The notes under the pieces are model-generated. The model did not search any database and was not told where the DNA came from. It saw only the letters and a program-made list of their open reading frames with translations. From an uncultured Roseburia sp. (lineage in GTDB: Bacteria > Bacillota > Clostridia > Lachnospirales > Lachnospiraceae), in the NCBI GenBank assembly GCA_947057405.1, contig CAMSEJ010000060.1:1-10062 (forward strand): a stretch of DNA of 10,062 bases, in the 5' to 3' direction. Below, in pieces: positions 5,601-10,062 of the stretch. A program made the position numbers and the translations under genes. How positions within the stretch are numbered: position 1 is the stretch's first letter; each line of letters begins with the position of its first letter.

Positions 5601-8129
5601 ACCTGTAACCGCAACTGTGGCGCAGACGGAAATCCTACAACAGAAACCATACAAAGCTACTCGGCAGACGGAAACTTAAGTACAGAAAACTATGTAAAGG
5701 TAACTGCGACTGCAACCTCCAAAAAAACATGTACGGCAAGCGGCAGGACGACCTATGCGGCGACTGCAGTCTTCAGCAACGGGGAAGACGCTGATCCGAC
5801 CGAAATACCGAAAGCCGGCGTACCTTTTATTGCTACGGATCGGGCTACCGGCCACAAATATGAAGTTACCTGGGATTGGAAAGGCGTTGACGCAGAAGGC
5901 GAAGAAACAACAGTGACGGACGATATTGCAGCCTATACCTCCGTAACGGCTACCAAAGCGTGCACCAATGAAAGATGCGACAGACAGCCTCTTACCCAGA
6001 CAGTAAATAAAGGCGATCAGAACTGGGAGGACGAAGTTACTTCCGAACTCACCTGTACTACTCCGGCAATTGCAACCTATACCGCAACCGTAGATTTTAA
6101 CGACGGAAGCGGCGAGCTGTATTCCGACAATAATCAGATTACCAAAAATGCATTAGGGCATAACTACAAGCCGGATTTCAAATGGGAACAGGTAACAGAC
6201 ACGGAAGGCAAAATATCCTATAAAGCAACCTTAATGGAGATTTGCCAGAATAACAATACAGAGACAAAACCGTATGACGATGAAGTTGCCGTCAAAGTCA
6301 CAAAAGGCGCCTATACGGCTCCGACCTGTGTAAAAGAAGGACAGCAGCTCTGGACAGCAGAAGCAACACCTCCCGGAACAAGCACTCCGGTTACCGGAAG
6401 CCATGCACAAAAGCTTGATATTGACAGTACGGCCCACAGCTTTACGGACGTAACCGTTGACTGGACCAAGCTTGCAGAACAGAAAATAACTGCAGAAGAC
6501 GGTACCGTAACCTATACCTACTCTGCACCTGCAAGCCGCACCTGCCAGAACAAAGATGCAGAAAACACGGCTTGCACACAAAAAGAAGATATCCCTGTTA
6601 CGATTACATTAACGTCAGACAGCATCCGTCCGACCTGTACAACAGACGGCAAGCTGACTTATCGGGCAGAAATCACAGACAACAACGATAACCTGGTTCT
6701 CACGAATGCCACTGAGGACAAAGGAACGGTACCTGCTACCGGCCACAAACTGGAACGTGTACCGGGTAAAGAAGGCGCATCCTGCACCGACCCGGCATAT
6801 CCGACCCATTACCACTGCAGCATTTGCGGTAAAAACTATACCAGCTTTGCTGCGGACGAAGAAATTATAATTGCGCAGGCACAGGGCCATATCTACGGCA
6901 CGCCGAAATTTGTGTGGCGCGATAAAGAGCAGAAGGAAGCACAGGCTGTCTTTGAATGTACCAGGACAAACTGCCCGAAGGATGCCGAGGGACATACCAG
7001 AGTATTTGCGGCAATCGTTGACAAAGATCAGAAGCCGTATACCGAAGGAAAGCAGACCTGCAGTACCACGGCAACGGCTTATTACTCCGCAAAAGTAGAT
7101 CTTTCAAGCCTTACGCCCGAAGAACTCATCGGATTTGGCAAAGAATCTTATTCCGGTGAAGTGGAAGCTCTTGAATTACCGATTCTTCCGCATAACCTGG
7201 ACGCAGAAGGCAAATGCGAATGGTGCGAAAAGACCTTTACAAAAGTAGTATTTGCTACAGCAAACACGGTAATTGACACAAGGTTCTATGCACCGGATGC
7301 AGCAGCTATTACGGATGAACTTCCGACCGCTCCAAACCGTACCGGATTTACCTTTAAAGACTGGAGCTTAGGTGACAATACCTATACATCCGAACAGAAA
7401 GACGAACTGAAAGCGGCAATTGCCGGCTTGTTAAGCAAGGGCGGCACCATTACCGTAACCGCTAATTATGAAGCAGTCAAGACCACAGGTACAATCGAAG
7501 TCGCTTATGTCGGCGTTACAAAGGCCAACGATAAATATGAGAATATTGCGATTGGCTCAAATTATAAGGTGGATGCAGCCGCAACCATTGGAGCCGGCAC
7601 AGATATGCGTTACTTCTCCCACTGGTCAGACAAAGCAGACGGCAGCTCCGTGCTTGGAACAGGCACATCCTATGAAGTTTACATCCAGGATTCTGCAATC
7701 CGGACCGTTTACGCTGTTTATGTTGCAGATCAGGATGACATTGTACAGGAAGCTCCGACGATCGCTATGACCAACAAATATGCTTCTGTCGTAGACGGAG
7801 TAAACAAAGTTTCCTTTACGGCTACCATGAGCGTACCGGATGCCTACACCGTACTTGACAGCGGAATTCTTTACGGGACCAGCACGGCAGTCTTTGTGAC
7901 AAATGTCGCAGATCAGCCAATCACTCTGGAGCATCCGGAAATCGGAACCAAGATTATTGTTAAGGCATTAAACGGCGTGAAGACAAATACGCTTTCCATC
8001 AAGGTAGGCACACGCGTTGACAAGCCTGTTTATGCTGTCGGATACCTGCGTTACCAGGACAAGAACGGCGAAATCAAAACCATCTATACCGATGTGGACA
8101 GCGCAGTATTTAACGATTTAAACAAATAA
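2607..8129 (+). CDS. Giant secreted Cys-rich repeat surface protein with an InlB-like C-terminal module
   Basis: 1840 aa from the ATG at 2607. Residues 1-29 form a signal peptide (charged MNFKKFKR, hydrophobic core, likely cleavage near GFAA). Most of the rest is an array of diverged repeats of about 50-130 aa. Each begins with a Gly/Ala-His-aromatic motif and a Trp-containing strand, followed by a CxxC or Cys-rich knuckle such as RTCNNCGE, RTCTVCK or ECTKCK. Repeat starts are near residues 211, 321, 438, 488, 596, 731, 839, 948, 1081, 1183, 1275, 1378 and 1427. From about 1545 to 1650 a strand-rich segment (GFTFKDWSLG...TVTANYE) resembles the InlB/Listeria-Bacteroides (Flg_new-type) repeat. 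A final domain of about 190 aa is shared with the right-edge paralogue. There is no LPxTG, transmembrane tail or SLH domain, so anchoring is unclear. The Cys pairs may bind metal or form disulfides. The protein is likely an adhesin, S-layer-like or antigenic protein (inference), and no enzyme motif was seen. Confidence 0.88.
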   Translation: MNFKKFKRLLSVTLSAAMVLSTNITGFAAEPIANQEAHEHDWQLEATIKAPAADEAGWGTYVCECGESQEGAIEPTAAIAEDPCTHESTETINRTEPTCWKDGNLTYYKCSNTSCGKYSFTTSFNATYSTEAEIKTAARIPKKDHNGSYQPAVAAECGKEGWKECYYCENCGYAYDTMDELVAAVGKNEDGSDKEEDTTHKKRNDYKLPALTHDYSETDTKKPYTVNWDSIEAPNFIYQENSDNGVTVERTCNNCGEKEQPTSIVVTQSIPDNANCKTGFDITYSLTATFGEKTDPGTSDTKATADTYTAIFKKTIAADTEHTMNYVFDWSAFAPKADKNGKLVYNDAAAGTVSAKRTCTVCKSAQEVPADRVTVERPENYPGTEPIDVSCTEDVEMTFSAKAFFDTEGEDGETVTDETGVSSSSVNQNVTKTITKAAHRLNYVAGTAASCDAGGNIPHFTCSYCNKKFSDSSASAPMTEGAETLPKLGHNFGIPVISWVDENVSTAKAVFTCTRGCGAVITRQIGADSIEKHQNVTDDTPCGTEINTTYKATVLFDKDAVKKSGDAYVYNEDEATNAIPYTKTDLVKTQEEKTVVQHVLIVTPSWVDTTGTDAYSADPGAGVSVALECTKCKGTHTLDNAPSGTPSAVESTLATDIVAAESNVTHTLDTTNTGNVAKTCTTNGKEIYKINVTVKCTVTAGTENTPYSYTLEYGKDASAPLTLETTTKAPGHGYKVLSLAWPAEETPDARAEGDTTSVTVKATLECQNTFHTGDNSVVLTGEDDGVVATVSTNVDLGYKAAKCTKPGMDVWTVAVTHESKNVPPKTEEAGYIQKEHAKLGHDYNTVVWDWSAFGKVGSDGALTEITNPNGKVYATYTCKRTTECNLAADEGETGEITDDHKWMKKVEATVAPVVGENVTCGDDLSYKATVGTGATAEADTKSVTGATLAHDWSDTITWGEWTLVTGKTMDAADATASTEEGAEPATVKVPLYSITATRTCNRNCGADGNPTTETIQSYSADGNLSTENYVKVTATATSKKTCTASGRTTYAATAVFSNGEDADPTEIPKAGVPFIATDRATGHKYEVTWDWKGVDAEGEETTVTDDIAAYTSVTATKACTNERCDRQPLTQTVNKGDQNWEDEVTSELTCTTPAIATYTATVDFNDGSGELYSDNNQITKNALGHNYKPDFKWEQVTDTEGKISYKATLMEICQNNNTETKPYDDEVAVKVTKGAYTAPTCVKEGQQLWTAEATPPGTSTPVTGSHAQKLDIDSTAHSFTDVTVDWTKLAEQKITAEDGTVTYTYSAPASRTCQNKDAENTACTQKEDIPVTITLTSDSIRPTCTTDGKLTYRAEITDNNDNLVLTNATEDKGTVPATGHKLERVPGKEGASCTDPAYPTHYHCSICGKNYTSFAADEEIIIAQAQGHIYGTPKFVWRDKEQKEAQAVFECTRTNCPKDAEGHTRVFAAIVDKDQKPYTEGKQTCSTTATAYYSAKVDLSSLTPEELIGFGKESYSGEVEALELPILPHNLDAEGKCEWCEKTFTKVVFATANTVIDTRFYAPDAAAITDELPTAPNRTGFTFKDWSLGDNTYTSEQKDELKAAIAGLLSKGGTITVTANYEAVKTTGTIEVAYVGVTKANDKYENIAIGSNYKVDAAATIGAGTDMRYFSHWSDKADGSSVLGTGTSYEVYIQDSAIRTVYAVYVADQDDIVQEAPTIAMTNKYASVVDGVNKVSFTATMSVPDAYTVLDSGILYGTSTAVFVTNVADQPITLEHPEIGTKIIVKALNGVKTNTLSIKVGTRVDKPVYAVGYLRYQDKNGEIKTIYTDVDSAVFNDLNK

Positions 8130-8181
8130 GAATTTTGATCCGATATGGATCGAGCCTGGCTCAGGAAGGAGGTGGGCGTTC

Positions 8182-8292
8182 ATGATAAAATATGAAACCC
8201 CCGAACAGGAAGTCATATATTTTGAAACCGAAGACATTGTAACAATAAGCAATGGCGAGGACGACGGCGAATTGCCGCCTGATGAAGATTAA
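8182..8292 (+). CDS. 36-aa acidic small peptide, paralogous to the one at 8400-8495
   Basis: ATG at 8182 follows AAGGAGGT with about 9 nt spacing, 52 nt after the giant gene stop, so the two are probably cotranscribed. The peptide begins MIKYETPEQEVIYFETED and ends in an acidic tail (NGEDDGELPPDED). It shares K-Y-x-T-P-x-Q-E-V-x-Y-F-E-T-E-D-x-x-T-x-S with the minus-strand peptide. It has no cysteine, signal peptide or membrane segment, so it is probably cytosolic unless exported by a leader-type system. Short peptides of the pattern (K)Y-x-x-P-x-x-E-(V)... with a downstream EDxxTxS are, from memory, common and uncharacterised in Clostridia. Possible roles include an accessory or regulator of the large surface protein, or a peptide precursor. 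Conservation between the two copies and the strong Shine-Dalgarno support real translation. Confidence 0.8.
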   Translation: MIKYETPEQEVIYFETEDIVTISNGEDDGELPPDED

Positions 8293-8312
8293 GAAAGAAG
8301 TCTAAAAGGCAA

Positions 8313-8354
8313 ATGCCCCGTGCAGCATGTTATCTGCTGCACAGGGCATTTTTT
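8313..8354 (+). terminator. Strong hairpin terminator between converging genes
   Basis: ATGCCCCGTGCAGCA (8313-8327) pairs with TGCTGCACAGGGCAT (8335-8349) around a 7-nt loop. There is one C-A mismatch on the plus transcript, and on the minus transcript the same position is a G-U pair. Six T residues (8349-8354) follow on the plus strand. On the minus strand only TTTT follows, a few bases later, so termination is stronger rightward but probably works both ways. Confidence 0.85.
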
Positions 8355-8399
8355 GATACAATTATTCTAAAGATAATCCTGTTTTGTAGCGTTCGCTTA

Positions 8400-8495
8400 T
8401 TACATATTGTCTTCGCCTTGATCGACACTTGTAGTAAGAACATCTTCGGTTTCAAAATAAACTACTTCCTGGTCTGGGGTTACATATTTTGTCAT
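8400..8495 (-). CDS. 31-aa acidic small peptide, paralogous to the one at 8182-8292
   Basis: ATG at 8495-8493 is preceded by AAAGGAGG (minus strand, ending near 8505) with 9 nt spacing. The gene begins 32 nt after the stop of the right-edge surface protein. The peptide begins MTKYVTPDQEVVYFETED and continues VLTTSVDQGEDNM. Over the first 23 residues about two thirds match the plus-strand peptide, and the DNA is also clearly similar. The C-terminal tail is shorter and different. As with its twin, it follows a large Cys-rich surface protein on the same strand. This repeated association suggests the two gene types work or are expressed together (inference). A longer upstream frame open to 8600 is only overlap with the preceding gene, so the Shine-Dalgarno-supported start is used. 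Confidence 0.8.
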   Translation of the reverse strand: MTKYVTPDQEVVYFETEDVLTTSVDQGEDNM

Positions 8496-8527
8496 GGATA
8501 CATGCCTCCTTTCCAAAACGCGAAAAT

Positions 8528-10062
8528 TTAATTGCCGGACCCGGTCGTTTCTTCGGCTTTTACTGCATCGAACGTTGTTTTCACTACATCGGTATAACAT
8601 TCGTGCAGGTTTCCTTCTGAATCTTCATAGAACAGATAGCCGCGCACCCATACATTCCGCGCTTTATTAGCAGTATTATTAACACCAAGGTTAATCGTCA
8701 GAACATTGGCTACCGTTCCGGTAAGTGCTTTCTGTTTCACTCCCTCTGCACCGCTCCCAACGGTCAATGCCGCTATGACTTCCGGAGAGGTTGCATCTTT
8801 GTCAGTGCCGAAAGTTGCGCTGGTGCTGTACATGAAGCCGCTGCCGATCCATGTAGCACCTTCCGGCATACTCATTGCCGATGCAAAGGAAAGTTTATCA
8901 GAGCCGTCTACCAAAGAAGTATAAATATCAGAAATCACAATCCTGTCCGGTTCTTTTTCAGAGCCAGGCTCTGCAAGATAAACGGCATAAATATTTTTTG
9001 TTTCAGCTTTTGCAATAAACAAACTATAGTTTTTATTTATGCTTAATACGCTTTCCCCTTTATTATCCAAAGACCAATGGGAAAATACAGCTGTGCCAAT
9101 CATTTCTTCTGCTGTGAGGGAATGAACCTGCCCAACCATTACATTGGAAGATTCAATTGGCGTCTGGCTTACGACACCTGATACAATACTATATACATTG
9201 ACATCTGCCGATTCGGTTGCTTCCTTATATTTTGCATAGACATTGATCTCGGTGATGGATGTAATTGTAATATCTGTCCGGAGTTTGTTTTGTAATCCAT
9301 CATTGGTATAATCGGTATTATTATAATTCCATGTATCAAACATATAACCAGATTGGTTTGGTGCAGCATTCACGGTATAGGAAGCAGCATTTGTTCTCTC
9401 AATCCAGTCTTCGCTGATAATATTGCCTGTACGTCCATAGAAAACAACTTTTACAACGCTTTCTGCTTTTGTCCCGCATTCATAGACGCAGTTTCCGTCG
9501 GCATCAAATTTATGGCTCCCTGTCGGCAGAGTTTCTATGACATTGCCCGGATAATAATCTTTATCAAATCCGGTTTTGTCTTCCAGGGCAGTTAAACGTA
9601 AATTAACCGGATAGTAAGCAGTTCCTGATTCTTTACATGTGGGTTGTTTTGTAATAAACTGTTCTCCCACATTTGCAGTAAACTGCCTTGTTTCCTCACA
9701 GCCGTTCCTGCTGCATTTGAAGACTGCCTGTGCCGTCTTGCCCTGTTCGATCCAGCTAAATACAGGATTTCCAAACTGATGCGCCAGGTTTTCCGTAGTG
9801 GAAATGACTGTTTCCGAATCCGTGCTCGGGTTTAAAAATGCTTTCCCGCACTTAGTGCAACGGAAATGATCCGGATAATATGGCTTTCCGCAAGTCTCTG
9901 TTTCTACACCAGATACAAATTCCAGAGTATGATCCTCAGCTTCATATTCCAATGGCTGTGTGGCTCCGCCTTCTATCTCGACATCTTTCCCAAAATCAAA
10001 CGTAAGGTTTACTGTAGCTGCTTCTCCACAGCTGAAATTTCCGAGATCCGCAGTTGCCGTTC
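8528..10062 (-). CDS. C-terminal part of a giant Cys-rich surface protein paralogue (partial, runs off right edge)
   Basis: 510 residues are visible. The frame stays open to the window edge, so the real start lies beyond 10062. The order of segments matches the C-terminus of the giant protein: a CxxC repeat (HFRCTKCGKAF), a His-x-aromatic/Trp repeat with paired Cys (AQAVFKCSRNGCEE against AQAVFECTRTNC), an HKFDADGNC linker, and an InlB-like segment near visible residues 200-285 (GYMFDTWNYN...INVYAKY). A shared terminal domain follows (VDGSDKLSFASAMSMP..., VRGYLFYEDSEGN, YTDV). Similarity is clear but well diverged, so the duplication is old or under diversifying pressure. There is no LPxTG or membrane tail. 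The TTG at 9952-9950 (a Leu codon) is not the start. Confidence 0.88.
   Translation of the reverse strand, partial: TATADLGNFSCGEAATVNLTFDFGKDVEIEGGATQPLEYEAEDHTLEFVSGVETETCGKPYYPDHFRCTKCGKAFLNPSTDSETVISTTENLAHQFGNPVFSWIEQGKTAQAVFKCSRNGCEETRQFTANVGEQFITKQPTCKESGTAYYPVNLRLTALEDKTGFDKDYYPGNVIETLPTGSHKFDADGNCVYECGTKAESVVKVVFYGRTGNIISEDWIERTNAASYTVNAAPNQSGYMFDTWNYNNTDYTNDGLQNKLRTDITITSITEINVYAKYKEATESADVNVYSIVSGVVSQTPIESSNVMVGQVHSLTAEEMIGTAVFSHWSLDNKGESVLSINKNYSLFIAKAETKNIYAVYLAEPGSEKEPDRIVISDIYTSLVDGSDKLSFASAMSMPEGATWIGSGFMYSTSATFGTDKDATSPEVIAALTVGSGAEGVKQKALTGTVANVLTINLGVNNTANKARNVWVRGYLFYEDSEGNLHECYTDVVKTTFDAVKAEETTGSGN

Noticed and set aside
2607..8129. CRISPR array or tandem DNA repeat in the giant gene
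   Set aside because: The repetition is at protein level and strongly diverged; there are no regularly spaced identical DNA repeats.

Overview
The window looks like a low-to-moderate G+C Firmicute, most likely a gut Clostridia/Lachnospiraceae relative. The clues are AGGAGG-type ribosome binding sites, A+T-rich sigma-A promoters, a Tn916-like tyrosine integrase, and very large secreted Cys-rich repeat proteins. No taxonomic marker gene is present, so this is inference.

Layout, left to right. (1) Positions 1-49, minus strand: the first 16 codons of a secreted protein that runs off the left edge. (2) 50-411: an A+T-rich control region. (3) 412-1620, plus: a complete tyrosine recombinase. (4) 1621-2606: almost 1 kb without a convincing gene. 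It holds a near-consensus promoter, a direct repeat, hairpins, a 12-bp palindrome, and then a TATAAT box and Shine-Dalgarno just before the next gene. (5) 2607-8129, plus: a giant secreted repeat protein of 1840 aa. (6) 8182-8292, plus: a 36-aa acidic peptide. (7) 8313-8354: a hairpin terminator shared by the converging genes. (8) 8400-8495, minus: a 31-aa paralogue of that peptide. (9) 8528-10062, minus: the C-terminal 510 aa of a paralogue of the giant protein, running off the right edge.

The main result is a candidate site-specific inversion switch. A perfect 37-bp inverted repeat (18-54 and 2602-2638) covers the start codon and first codons of the two outward-facing surface-protein genes. 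It brackets the recombinase gene. Identity stops abruptly on both sides of the repeat. The TATAAT box and AAAGGAG of the right-hand gene lie inside the bracketed segment, directly against the right repeat. The left gene has no properly spaced ribosome binding site. Recombination between the repeats would carry recombinase, promoter and ribosome binding site round to face the left gene, turning it on and the right gene off without changing either protein sequence. This resembles S-layer and phase-variation invertons, with the recombinase carried inside the switch.

A second layer is possible. The giant gene and the right-edge paralogue converge, and each is followed by its own copy of the small peptide. 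If the right-edge gene also begins with the 37-bp site, which lies outside this window, inversion between that site and 2602-2638 would exchange which gene sits behind the promoter.
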